Assembly: GCA_965199975.1 (NCBI GenBank)
Contig: OZ241340.1
Span: 1,054,001 to 1,118,000, forward strand
Reading direction: 5' to 3'
DNA: 64,000 bases
Origin: JASLDZ01 sp965199975
GTDB lineage: Bacteria > Pseudomonadota > Alphaproteobacteria > Caulobacterales > Caulobacteraceae
In this document: positions 25,112 through 33,523 of the stretch, in pieces
How positions within the stretch are numbered: position 1 is the stretch's first letter
Layout: every line of letters begins with the position of its first letter
Program-made: the position numbers and the translations under genes
Notes under the pieces: generated by a model
What the model was told of the DNA's origin: nothing
What the model saw: the letters and a program-made list of their open reading frames with translations, nothing else
The model's database searches: none

Positions 25112-25483
25112 TCAGCGGCTGCGCAGCGCCGCCATGGCTGCGACCGCCCAGCCGGCGAGGAGGGCGAGGCCGCCCAGCGGCGTCACCGCGCCCCAGGCGC
25201 GCACTCCCGTCAGCGCGAGGAGGTCGAGCGAGCCCGCGAACAGGAGGCCGCCTACGGCGAACAGCGCGACCGCCCATGTCGCCGCGCGCCCGCGCAGGGC
25301 GGCGGCCACCGCGAAGCCGGCGGCGGCGTGCACGCCCTGGTACTGCGCGCCGGTGCGCAGCAGCTCGCGCGTGTAGAGGTCGTTCGTCGCATGCGCCCCG
25401 AAGGCGCCGGCGGCCACCGCCATCAGCCCGCCGAGCGCGGCCAGCGCCAGCCACCACCGCAGCGCGGGCGAGCTCACCCCCAC
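25112..25483 (-). CDS. DUF423 family membrane protein
   Basis: 123-residue integral membrane protein of the DUF423/YgdD family, function unknown. Four hydrophobic segments are visible and the N-terminal motif LGGLMAVAAGAFGAHA together with LLRTGAQYQGVHAAAGF is typical. The GTG at 25483 gives a ten-base overlap with the epimerase gene upstream, suggesting translational coupling; a second in-frame GTG two codons later is possible. Confidence 0.85.
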   Translation of the reverse strand: MGVSSPALRWWLALAALGGLMAVAAGAFGAHATNDLYTRELLRTGAQYQGVHAAAGFAVAAALRGRAATWAVALFAVGGLLFAGSLDLLALTGVRAWGAVTPLGGLALLAGWAVAAMAALRSR

Positions 25484-26469
25484 ACCGCCGGCGTGGGAGG
25501 CATGATGGCCGAACCCACGATCTCCAGCCCCGGCTTGCGATCGCGGGCGAGCAGAAGGGGCCCGTCGAGGTCGACCACCTCGGCGCCCTGAGCGATGATC
25601 AGCGCCGGAGCCATGGCCAGCGAGGTGGCCACCATGCAGCCGGCCATCACGCCCAGCCCTCGCGCGCGGGCTTGCGTGTCGAGCGCCAGCGCCTCGGTCA
25701 GGCCGCCGGCCTTGTCGAGCTTGATGTTCACGCAGGCGTAGCGGCGCGCGCAGGCGTCGAGTTCGGCGCGGGTGTGCAGGCTCTCGTCGGCGCAGAGGCG
25801 CACGGGGGAGGTCCAGCCCTCAAGCTCGGCGTCGGCGCCGGCGGGCAGGGGCTGCTCGATCAGCGCCACCTCCAGCCGGGCGAACTCCGGCGCGAGGCGG
25901 CGCAGGTCGTCGAAGCCCAGCGCCTCGTTGGCGTCGACCACGAGCCGCGCCTTGGGCGCCGCGGCCCGCACGGCGGCGACGCGGTCGAGGTCGTCGGGGC
26001 CACCCAGCTTGAGCTTGAGCATGGGTCGGCCCGCCGCGTCGCGCGCCGACGCCGCCATGGCTTCGGGCGGGCCGAGGCTGAGGGTGTAGGCCGTCTTCAC
26101 GGGATCCAGGCGCCCCCGGCCCGCCAGCTCCCACGCCCGGCGGCCGGCGAGCTTGGCCTCCAGGTCCCACAGGGCGCAGTCGAGCGCGTTGCGGGCGGCC
26201 CCGGGCGGCAGGAGCGGCTGCAGCGCGTCGCGCCCGGCGCCGGCCTCCAGCGCGTCGCGCGCGCTCTCCATGGCGGCGAGCGCGCCCTCGACGGTCTCGC
26301 CATAGCGCGGATAGGGCACGGCCTCGCCGCGGCCGCGGGCGCCCGTCGCCTCGTCCTCCAACTCGGCGACCACCACGCGCGCCTCGGTCTTGGCGCCGCG
26401 GGAGATGACGAAGGCCTGGGCGAGGGGCCAGCGCTCCTCCCGCAGGGTCAGCCGGCGCGTTGCGCTCAC
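25474..26469 (-). CDS. L-Ala-D/L-Glu epimerase-like dipeptide epimerase (enolase superfamily)
   Basis: 331-residue member of the muconate-lactonising subgroup of the enolase superfamily, which in this context usually epimerises L-Ala-D-Glu released from murein. The catalytic lysine motif is KLKLGG (about residue 150), metal ligands appear in LVVDANEAL, LIEQPL and LCADESLH, and the second lysine lies in VNIKLDKAGGLTEAL. The GTG at 26469 overlaps the stop of the TipN-like gene. Substrate is inferred from family; other dipeptides are possible. Confidence 0.85.
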   Translation of the reverse strand: MSATRRLTLREERWPLAQAFVISRGAKTEARVVVAELEDEATGARGRGEAVPYPRYGETVEGALAAMESARDALEAGAGRDALQPLLPPGAARNALDCALWDLEAKLAGRRAWELAGRGRLDPVKTAYTLSLGPPEAMAASARDAAGRPMLKLKLGGPDDLDRVAAVRAAAPKARLVVDANEALGFDDLRRLAPEFARLEVALIEQPLPAGADAELEGWTSPVRLCADESLHTRAELDACARRYACVNIKLDKAGGLTEALALDTQARARGLGVMAGCMVATSLAMAPALIIAQGAEVVDLDGPLLLARDRKPGLEIVGSAIMPPTPAVWG

Positions 26470-29135
26470 CGCGCCTCGCCCAGCGCCGCCGCCGCCAGGA
26501 GCCAGGTGCGCCCGCCCTCCGTGGACAGGAAGGAGGCCAGCGCGCCGTTCGGCTGCACCGCGGCGTCCCGCGCCGAGGCGTCGCCGTGGGCCACCACCCG
26601 CTCGGCTTCGGCCCGCAGCACCCGGTCGGCGGAGAGGCGGCGCGCCAGCCGGCGCACGGCGGCGGGCGCCGCGCGCCGCACGGTTTCGCGCGCGCCCTCG
26701 CGCCCCGTGGAGCGAAAGGCGCCGGCGGCTTCGTCGATGCGCGCGGCGGGCAGGAGCGCCAGGGCGTCCACCCCCATGTCGGCGATCTCGCCGGCGAGGT
26801 GGTCGGCCATCTCCTCGTCGTCGCCCTCGGGCGCGTCCACGCCGGTGGAGAGCAGGTCGCGCCACGACCAGCCGCCGCCGCCGCCGTCGCCTTCCGCCAT
26901 GCGCATGGCGGGGGAGTCAGCGTCGACCACCGCATCGGCGGGGGAAGCGGGCGGGGCGGGCGCGAACAGGCCGCCGCCGGCCTCGTCCTCCTGCGTCGCG
27001 GTGAGCTTCAGCCGCGGGCGTGGCGGCTCCGGTGCGGCGACGAGGTCGCCGGCTTCGGCCAGCTCCGCCGGGGGCGGCGGCGCGCGGCGCGAGTCGGCCC
27101 AGGCCGCCGCCGCCATGCGCGTGGGCGTCGGCGCGGGCCGCAGGGCGGGCGCGGACGGCGGCGCGTCGGCCACCGGCGTCGGGAGCGGCGGCGCAACCGG
27201 CTTCGACGCGACGGGGGGGGGCGCGGGCGGCACGGGCGCGGCCGTGGCCGCCGGCTTGCGAGCGGCGGCGTCGGCGGTCTGCGTCATGACCGTCATCAGC
27301 CGCACGGCCTCGCTGAGGGTGGCGTAGTTGCGGCGCACGCGATCCTGGAAGGCGGCGTCCACGGCCTGCGTCTCCTCGGCGGCCCGGTGCGCGGCGGCGG
27401 TCAGCGCCTCGAGTCCAGACTCGACGGCGCGGCGCACCGCGTCGGCGCGGGCGCGGGCCTCTTCCGGCAGGCCGGCGAAACGGTCGTCGACCTCGCCCAG
27501 GAGCGCCTGCATCTCGTCCATCGCCGTGCGGGCGCCGGCCAGCCCCTGCTCCATACGGTCCGCCGAGCGGCGACCCACCGCCTCCAGCGTCTCGGCGGCG
27601 GCCTCGACGGCCTTGCGCGCCGCGGAGATGCGGGCGTCGAAGGCCTGGTCCGCCATGCGCCCGGCGTCGAACCCCGCCTGCGCCAGTTCGTCCATCCGCG
27701 CCTTGACCACGCCCGAGAGCGCGTCGGCCTGGCCGTGCAGCGCCTGCAGCCGCGCCTCGGCGACGCCGGTCGCGGCCTCGGCGACGTCGTTTAGGCCGGA
27801 CTGCACCTCGCGGCCCAGCGCCTGCAGGCGCTCGCGCTCGGCCAGCGCCTGATCGGCCAGGGCGGCCAGGGCGGTGCGTGCGTGGCCTTCGGTGGCCTGG
27901 TGCTCCAGCCGGGCGGTCTCGCCGAAGGCGCGCACGTTGGTCGCGGTCTCGGAGATCAGCCGGCGCAGGGTCTCCGCAGCGTCACCCGCCGCGTCCTCCA
28001 CGCCGCCCACGAGGGCGCGCAGCTCGTGGGCTTGCGCGTCGGCGCGGGCCTGGCGGGTCTCGGCGCGGGCGTCGGCGTCGTCCAGGTCGGCGCGGAGCGC
28101 CTCGGCCGCCTGGGCTACATGGGTGCGCTCGCGCTCCAGTCCGGCGAGCAGATCGGCCAGGGCGCCGGTCGCCTGCTCGCCGGCGTGGCCGAACGCCGCG
28201 GCGGCGCGGCCGAGTTCGGCGCCAGCGCCCGCGGCGGCGCGATCGGCTTCGGCGGCGGCCAGCGCCAGGTCGGCGGTGCGGGCGGCGAGCGCCGTCTCCG
28301 CCGCCTGCAGCCGGTCCGCGCCTGCGCTGATCGTCGCGGCGGCCATCTCGGCGCTGCGACCGGCCGAGGCCGCGGCCTCGGTCGACTGGCGCTCGAGGCC
28401 GGCGGCGACGTCGGCCAGCGCCTCGCGTTCGGCGGCGAGCCGCCCGGTCAGGTCGCGCGTGTGCCCGTCGGCGGCGGCGGCGGCGCCGAGGAGCTGGCGC
28501 GTCTCGTCGGCCACGGCCTCGCGCAGGCGGGCGAGCTTCTCCAGCCCGTCCGCCACCGCCAGGGTGGCGGCGCCGACCTCGGCGCGCACCGCCTCGGCCA
28601 CGCCCGCGGCCTGGGAGCCGGCGAGGGCGGCGGGGGCCACCATGTCCTCCGCCAGGGCGCGGGTGCTTCGCGCCTGCGCGGCCATGCGCGCGCCCTGGCG
28701 CAGCGCGGCGCCCAGCACCAGCATGAGGATGGCCGGCAGGAGGGTCAGCATCAGCGCGGCGCTCAGCAGCGGCGGCTCGCGCAGCAGGGTGGGGAGGGCG
28801 CGGCCGGCCACCGCCAGCGCGGCCGCGGCCGCGACCCACGCGGCCGCGGCGAAGACGGCCAGCGGCAGGGCTGCGGCGCCGGGCTCGGGCGCACGGCTCG
28901 GGGCCCGTTCCGAACGCGGTGGGCGCGGCGCCGGCGCGATGTCGGCGACGGGCGCAACTTCGGCGGCAGGCGCAGCGAGCGCCAGCCCGGGCGCCTCGTC
29001 GAGCGCCAGCGGCACGGCTGGTGGGGAGGACACCTCCTGGCGGGCGGCGCGCGTGGCCTCGCGCCAGGCGACGTCGGCGTGGATCGCGGGGTCGACGCCC
29101 AGGGCGAGCGGCTTGCGGCGGAAGGCGCGCTTCAT
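26466..29135 (-). CDS. tipN: TipN-like coiled-coil polarity protein
   Basis: 889-residue membrane-anchored coiled-coil protein. After about 90 Pro/Ala-rich cytoplasmic residues come two adjacent membrane spans (about 91-112, ALPLAVFAAAAWVAAAAALAV, and 123-145, SAALMLTLLPAILMLVLGA), then some 450 residues of Ala/Glu/Arg coiled coil, a Pro-rich linker (about 650-740) and a helical C-terminus. Caulobacter TipN, which marks the new pole and directs flagellum placement, has this same plan and nearly the same size (882). The flagellar gene context fits. Sequence identity was not tested, so another long polar coiled-coil protein is possible. Confidence 0.6.
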   Translation of the reverse strand: MKRAFRRKPLALGVDPAIHADVAWREATRAARQEVSSPPAVPLALDEAPGLALAAPAAEVAPVADIAPAPRPPRSERAPSRAPEPGAAALPLAVFAAAAWVAAAAALAVAGRALPTLLREPPLLSAALMLTLLPAILMLVLGAALRQGARMAAQARSTRALAEDMVAPAALAGSQAAGVAEAVRAEVGAATLAVADGLEKLARLREAVADETRQLLGAAAAADGHTRDLTGRLAAEREALADVAAGLERQSTEAAASAGRSAEMAAATISAGADRLQAAETALAARTADLALAAAEADRAAAGAGAELGRAAAAFGHAGEQATGALADLLAGLERERTHVAQAAEALRADLDDADARAETRQARADAQAHELRALVGGVEDAAGDAAETLRRLISETATNVRAFGETARLEHQATEGHARTALAALADQALAERERLQALGREVQSGLNDVAEAATGVAEARLQALHGQADALSGVVKARMDELAQAGFDAGRMADQAFDARISAARKAVEAAAETLEAVGRRSADRMEQGLAGARTAMDEMQALLGEVDDRFAGLPEEARARADAVRRAVESGLEALTAAAHRAAEETQAVDAAFQDRVRRNYATLSEAVRLMTVMTQTADAAARKPAATAAPVPPAPPPVASKPVAPPLPTPVADAPPSAPALRPAPTPTRMAAAAWADSRRAPPPPAELAEAGDLVAAPEPPRPRLKLTATQEDEAGGGLFAPAPPASPADAVVDADSPAMRMAEGDGGGGGWSWRDLLSTGVDAPEGDDEEMADHLAGEIADMGVDALALLPAARIDEAAGAFRSTGREGARETVRRAAPAAVRRLARRLSADRVLRAEAERVVAHGDASARDAAVQPNGALASFLSTEGGRTWLLAAAALGEAR

Positions 29136-29337
29136 GCGGCGGGACCCGGCGGGGGTTGCGATCGCGCGGGCGCGCCTCCCGCCGAAGCGACGCCCGAAGG
29201 CGCGAGGATCGCCGAGGGCGTCCGTCGCCGCAAGCGGCGTGTGTCAACCCGCCTCGCCAGGTGCGGTGGCGCGCCTCGCGCCTCGACAGCGCAGCCTCGC
29301 CGCCGTACCGACCCGCCATGACTTCGGCCGAGGCCCA

Positions 29338-30300
29338 ATGACCGTCGTCGTGACCGGCGCCGCGGGGTTCATCGGCGCGGCTGTCGCCCACCGGCTGCTC
29401 GCGCGTGGCGAGGCGGTGGTGGGAGTGGACGCGCTGGATGCGTACTATGACCCGGCGCTCAAGCGGGCGCGGTTGGCGGCGCTCGAGGCGCAGCCGGGCT
29501 TTCGCTTCGCGCAGATCGACATCGCCGAGGCGCCGGCGCTGGCCGCGCTGGTGGCGCAGGCGCGGCCGACGCTTGTGGCCCACTTCGCCGCCCAGGCGGG
29601 GGTGCGCTATTCGCTGGAGAACCCGTTCGCCTACGAGCGCGCCAACGTGGCGGGCCATCTCTCGGTGTTGGAGGCGTGCCGCCAGGCGGGCGCGCCTCAC
29701 CTGGTCTACGCCTCGTCCTCCTCGGTCTACGGCGAGCGGCCGATCGACGGCCCCTTCCGCGAGGACGACCCGATCGCGGCGCCCGCCTCGCTCTACGCCG
29801 CCACCAAGCGATCGGGCGAGCTGATGAGCGCCGCCTACGCCAAGCTGTACGGCTTGGCGCAATCGGGCCTGCGCTTCTTCACGGTCTACGGCCCGCAGGG
29901 TCGCCCCGACATGGCCTATTGGACCTTCACCCGACGCATCGTGGCCGGCGAGCCGATCGAGGTGTTCGGCGAGGGGCGCATGGCGCGCGACTTCACCTAC
30001 ATCGACGACATCGTCGATGGGGTGATGGGCGTCGTCGACCGCCCGCCCGCGCCCGGCGAGCACCGGCTTTTCAACATCGGCGACAGCCGGCCCGTTGGCC
30101 TGTTGCACATGATCGAGGTGCTGGAGCAGGCGATCGGGCGCGAGGCGGTCAGGGTCATGCGGCCGATGCAGCCGGGAGACGTGAGCGCCACCTACGCCGA
30201 CATTTCGCGCCTCCACGCCCTCTGCGGCTACGCCCCCAAGGTGACGCTGGAGGAGGGGCTGCCCCGCTTCGTCCACTGGTGGCGCGCCCGCCACGCGTGA
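29338..30300 (+). CDS. NAD-dependent nucleotide-sugar epimerase (UDP-glucuronate 4-epimerase-like)
   Basis: 320-residue short-chain dehydrogenase-type epimerase. The Rossmann motif is TGAAGFIGAAVA (residues 6-17), the catalytic triad Ser/Tyr/Lys appears as YASSSSVYG and LYAATKRSGE, and HFAAQAGVRYSLENPF is typical of UDP-glucuronate/UDP-galacturonate epimerases. It probably supplies sugars for surface polysaccharide. It is divergent from the TipN-like gene; the 202-base gap between them contains an eight-codon ATG frame (29318-29341) overlapping the start, possibly a leader peptide but more likely chance. Confidence 0.88.
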   Translation: MTVVVTGAAGFIGAAVAHRLLARGEAVVGVDALDAYYDPALKRARLAALEAQPGFRFAQIDIAEAPALAALVAQARPTLVAHFAAQAGVRYSLENPFAYERANVAGHLSVLEACRQAGAPHLVYASSSSVYGERPIDGPFREDDPIAAPASLYAATKRSGELMSAAYAKLYGLAQSGLRFFTVYGPQGRPDMAYWTFTRRIVAGEPIEVFGEGRMARDFTYIDDIVDGVMGVVDRPPAPGEHRLFNIGDSRPVGLLHMIEVLEQAIGREAVRVMRPMQPGDVSATYADISRLHALCGYAPKVTLEEGLPRFVHWWRARHA

Positions 30301-30461
30301 GCGCCTCGCCGGCTGTAACCTGCGGCGTCGACCGGTCGAACTCGACTGCATGAGCGGCGAGGTGAGTGCGCGATGATCGACTCCATGAACGGGGCTGTGG
30401 TCGCGCGCGCTTGTGCCGGCTCGCCGATCTGGCAAGCTCGCGCGCCTGCGAGAACGATCCG

Positions 30462-31325
30462 ATGAGCGCCCCCGACCTCTCCGCCGCCGATCGCATGGAG
30501 TCCACTGCGGCCCGCAAGCGCCGGCCGGAGGTGATCTACCGCCACACCGTGCTGGTGCGGATCGGCCACTGGATCAACGCGGCCGCCGTCTTCCTGTTGA
30601 TCGGCACGGGCCTCAACATCTTCAACGCCCACCCGCGGCTCTACTGGGGCCGCTACGGCGACGACTCCGACCCGGCGCTGCTGTCCATCGCGTCGCAGCC
30701 CGGCGCGAACGGCGCGCCGCACGGCGTCCTGCAGATCGGCCCGCTGCACCTGGACACCACCGGCGTGCTCGGCTGGTCGCAGAGCCACGGCCAGGGCATG
30801 GCGCGCGCCTGGCCCTCGTGGATCACCATCCCGAGCTTCACCGACCTGGCGGACGCGCGGCACTGGCACTTCTTCCTGGCCTGGATGCTGGCGATCAACG
30901 GCCTGGTCTACCTCGTCTGGAGTCTCGTCAGCCGCCACGCCCAACGCGACCTCTGGCCAACCGTGACCGACCTGAAAGACCTCCCCCGCGAGTTCTGGAA
31001 CCACCTGCGCCTGAAGTATCCGAGGGGGGAGGAGGCCAAGCGCTACGGCGGGCTGCAGCGCCTGGCCTATCTGGGGTTCATCGTCCTGGCGTTCGGCATG
31101 GTGTGCACGGGCCTCACCATGTCGCCCGGCGTCGACGCCGCCGCGCCCTGGCTGCTGGACCTGTTCGGCGGGCGCCAGTCGGCGCGCACGCTGCACTTCG
31201 CCTGCGCCACGCTGATCGTGCTCTTCATCGTGGTCCACTTGGTGCAGGTGGTGCTGGCGGGGCCGATCAACGAGGTGTGGTCCATGATCAGCGGGCGCTA
31301 TCGCGTACCGCCGGAGCACGACTGA
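30462..31325 (+). CDS. Cytochrome b561-type membrane subunit
   Basis: 287-residue integral membrane di-haem b protein of the Ni-hydrogenase/formate-dehydrogenase cytochrome b family. Histidines likely to bind haem lie in VRIGHWINAAAVF (about residue 35), ARHWHFFLAWMLAING (about 132), and LHFACATLIVLFIVVHLVQV (about 245-262). Four or more spans are visible. Its stop is one base before the start of the molybdenum enzyme gene, so the two should form a unit passing electrons between the quinone pool and the periplasmic enzyme. Confidence 0.85.
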   Translation: MSAPDLSAADRMESTAARKRRPEVIYRHTVLVRIGHWINAAAVFLLIGTGLNIFNAHPRLYWGRYGDDSDPALLSIASQPGANGAPHGVLQIGPLHLDTTGVLGWSQSHGQGMARAWPSWITIPSFTDLADARHWHFFLAWMLAINGLVYLVWSLVSRHAQRDLWPTVTDLKDLPREFWNHLRLKYPRGEEAKRYGGLQRLAYLGFIVLAFGMVCTGLTMSPGVDAAAPWLLDLFGGRQSARTLHFACATLIVLFIVVHLVQVVLAGPINEVWSMISGRYRVPPEHD

Positions 31326-31326
31326 G

Positions 31327-32130
31327 ATGGCGATCCTCACCCGCCGCGCCGCTCTCGTCGGCGGCCTCACCGGCTCGGCGGCTTTGCTGTCGGGCTGTTC
31401 CAAGGTGATCCAGGCCGACGCGCTCACCGGAAACACCGCCTTCCAGCGGTTCCTCGCCTACGCGCAGGGGTGGGACCATCATAGCCAGCGCTTGCTGCAG
31501 GGAGGCGGCGCCCTGGTGAAGGAATACACGCTCGCCGACCTGTCGCCGACCTTCAAGGCCAACGGCACGCTGCATCCTGGCGGCGACGCCTACGCCCAGG
31601 CGGTGGATGCGGGCTTCGCCGACTGGCGGCTGGTAATCGACGGCCTGGTGGCGCGGCCCACCGCGCTCAGCCTAGCCGCCTTGCGCGCCATGCCCGCGCG
31701 CACCCAGATCACCCGCCACGACTGTGTGGAGGGCTGGAGCGCCATCGGGCAGTGGACGGGCGTGCAGCTCGGCTTGCTGCTCAAGGCTGCGGGCGTGCTG
31801 CCCCAAGCCAAGTACGCCGTGTTCTACTGCGCCGACAACCTGGACGGCGAACCCTCGAAGGGCGGCGAGCAGTCGCCCGGGCAGTACTACGAGAGCCTGG
31901 GGTTGCGCGACCTGTTCCACCCCCAGACGCTGATCGCCTACGCCATGAACGGCCAGCCGCTCGGCATTCCCCACGGCGCGCCCCTGCGGTTGAGGGTGGA
32001 GCGCCAGCTCGGCTACAAGCATGCGAAGTATCTGCAGCGCATCCAGTTGGTCGACAGCCTGAACACCATCAGCGGCGGCAAGGGCGGGTACTGGGAGGAT
32101 CGCGGCTACGAGTGGTACGCGGGAATTTGA
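31327..32130 (+). CDS. Periplasmic molybdopterin oxidoreductase (sulfite oxidase/YedY fold)
   Basis: 267-residue enzyme with a twin-arginine lipoprotein-like leader: TRRAALVGG near residue 5 followed by the lipobox LLSGC (Cys24). The core is the sulfite-oxidase-type molybdopterin domain; the Mo-binding cysteine is C133 in TRHDCVEGWSAIGQW, and the conserved LGYKHAKYLQRIQLVD lies near the C-terminus. It lacks a C-terminal dimerisation domain, so it is YedY/MsrP-like in size class rather than true sulfite oxidase. With the cytochrome b next door it resembles an MsrPQ-type pair, but the substrate is not known. Confidence 0.85.
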   Translation: MAILTRRAALVGGLTGSAALLSGCSKVIQADALTGNTAFQRFLAYAQGWDHHSQRLLQGGGALVKEYTLADLSPTFKANGTLHPGGDAYAQAVDAGFADWRLVIDGLVARPTALSLAALRAMPARTQITRHDCVEGWSAIGQWTGVQLGLLLKAAGVLPQAKYAVFYCADNLDGEPSKGGEQSPGQYYESLGLRDLFHPQTLIAYAMNGQPLGIPHGAPLRLRVERQLGYKHAKYLQRIQLVDSLNTISGGKGGYWEDRGYEWYAGI

Positions 32131-32199
32131 CGACGGCTGTAACGCCTTGAGCTGGCGGAACGAACAGCTCCTTGACCGCCGCACGATCCGGGCGGACCA

Positions 32200-32916
32200 A
32201 TGGAGCCCGAGATGAACCCGCCCGGAATAGCCCATCGTCTCGCCGCGATCGCCGCGACCGCCGCCGTAGCGTTCGGTGCGCCCGCCATGGCCGCCGACGC
32301 CGCGCACCCCGTCGTGGTCGAGCTGTTCCAGAGCCAGGGGTGTTCGTCCTGCCCTCCGGCCAACACCAACGTCATGGCGCTCGCCGCCCGACCGGATGTG
32401 CTGGCCCTGTCGTTCCAGGTGACCTACTGGGACCAGCTCGGCTGGAAGGACACCTTCGCCGCTCCCGCCTACACCGCCCGCCAGTGGGACTACGCCCGCG
32501 GCTTCCATCGCGCGAACGTGGCCACGCCCGAGGTGGTGGTGAACGGCCGCGCCGACGTGGTCGGCTCCAACCGCGCCGAGCTCGACGCCCTTCTGCGCCG
32601 CGCCGACCGTGGCGACGGTGGGCCGAGCGTGAGCTTCGCCGCGGGCAGGGTCACCGTGGCCGGTGCGCCCGAGGGCGCGCGCGTGCTCCTCGTGCGCTAC
32701 GATCCGCGCGTGATCGAGGTGCCGATCCGCCGCGGCGAGAACGGCGGCAAGACGCTGCCGCACAGGAACGTGGTGCGCCAACTCGTGGCGCTGGGCGCCG
32801 CCGCCGGCGCGTCGCGCAGCTACGCCTTGCCCGCCGCCGACATGGCGGGCCTGAAGACCGCCGTCCTGGTCCAGGCCTCCGTCGGCGGTCCCATCCTCGC
32901 CGCAGCGCGCGCCTGA
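32200..32916 (+). CDS. DUF1223 exported thioredoxin-like protein
   Basis: 238-residue secreted protein of the DUF1223 family, which has a thioredoxin-like fold. A signal peptide ends at AMAADA (about residue 32). The redox-type motif is FQSQGCSSCPPAN, a CxxC near residue 47, followed by FQVTYWDQLGWKDTFA and VNGRADVVGS. The first ATG is at 32200, a second at 32212 is equally plausible. It follows the molybdoenzyme by 69 bases and may be co-transcribed. No specific reaction is established for the family. Confidence 0.85.
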   Translation: MEPEMNPPGIAHRLAAIAATAAVAFGAPAMAADAAHPVVVELFQSQGCSSCPPANTNVMALAARPDVLALSFQVTYWDQLGWKDTFAAPAYTARQWDYARGFHRANVATPEVVVNGRADVVGSNRAELDALLRRADRGDGGPSVSFAAGRVTVAGAPEGARVLLVRYDPRVIEVPIRRGENGGKTLPHRNVVRQLVALGAAAGASRSYALPAADMAGLKTAVLVQASVGGPILAAARA

Positions 32917-33009
32917 CGCGACGACCCTCCCGAGTTCCCCCCAATCCCCCGCAGGGATGCTCCCGGGTCGTTTGACCCATCCACCGCTACCGCAGAAAGC
33001 CTTCACCCC

Positions 33010-33315
33010 ATGAAGATCCTCGCCACCGCCGCCCTGATCGCCGGCCTCGCCGCCGCTTCGGGCGCCTTCGCCCAGAACTCCACCGGCGCGATGAGTTCGG
33101 GCCAGATGAGCTCGGGCCAGATGAGCTCGGGCCAGATGAGCTCCGGCCAGATGAGCTCGGGCCAGATGACCTCGGGCAAGATGAGTTCGAGCCGCACGAA
33201 GTCCGGCCACATGGCCGCTCCGAAGAAGACGAAGGCCAAGAAGGGCGCCATGAGCTCCGGCGCGATGTCGTCCTCCGACTCGATGTCTTCGGGCAGCATG
33301 ACGGCGCCCCACTAG
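33010..33315 (+). CDS. Met-Ser-Ser-Gly-Gln pentapeptide-repeat secreted protein
   Basis: 101-residue small exported protein. Signal peptide: MKILATAALIAGLAAASGAFA. The mature part is low complexity: five tandem copies of MSSGQ, one MTSGK, a Lys-rich middle (KKTKAKKG) and further MSS repeats at the end. It resembles the pentapeptide MXKDX repeat family in layout, but with Ser-Gly-Gln instead of Lys-Asp. No function is known. The high methionine content could bind copper or scavenge oxidants; that is inference. It may belong with the redox genes just upstream. Confidence 0.75.
   Translation: MKILATAALIAGLAAASGAFAQNSTGAMSSGQMSSGQMSSGQMSSGQMSSGQMTSGKMSSSRTKSGHMAAPKKTKAKKGAMSSGAMSSSDSMSSGSMTAPH
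33091..33195 (+). repeat. 15-base tandem repeat in the MSSGQ gene
   Basis: Five near-perfect copies of ATGAGCTCGGGCCAG run from 33091 to 33165, followed by two degenerate copies to 33195. Only third-position changes (TTC/TCC for CTC) separate copies, so the array has recently expanded or is maintained by slippage. Confidence 0.9.
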
Positions 33316-33363
33316 GGCCGGCGGGCGCTCGCCGATCTCGCAAGGCCGGCGGGCGCCTTGAGC

Positions 33364-33392
33364 TTGACCGCGGACGCCTGCGACGCCATACG
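33364..33392 (+). promoter_or_regulatory. Candidate rpsD promoter
   Basis: TTGACC (33364-33369) and CATACG (33387-33392) are separated by 17 bases in the 208-base gap before rpsD. The -35 is good and the -10 weak. The rest of the gap holds a direct repeat of GGCCGGCGGGCGC (33317 and 33344) but no gene. Confidence 0.3.
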
Positions 33393-33523
33393 TCCGCCTC
33401 TTCACGCGACCGGGTCCGCCCGGCGGCGTGCAAGCTCTATACGGGTGACCCGAGCGCCGCCGTTGAGATCGCCGCCCCAGCTTCGGGGCGGCCGGACCGG
33501 GTCGACAGTCAGAACGAGCCGTC

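Noticed and set aside
22570..27327. Very long plus-strand frame of 1585 codons across the TPR gene and DUF423/epimerase
   Set aside because: Crosses several real genes on both strands and has only Arg/Pro/Ala-rich sequence.
29318..29341. Eight-codon frame overlapping the epimerase start
   Set aside because: A leader peptide is possible but nothing in composition or structure supports attenuation.
33091..33195. CRISPR-like array
   Set aside because: The repeats are contiguous 15-mers with no spacers and lie in a coding sequence.
33003..33299. Minus-strand frame with repeated PELIW units opposite the MSSGQ gene
   Set aside because: The repeats are only the reverse reading of the 15-base array; the plus strand has a signal peptide and start context.
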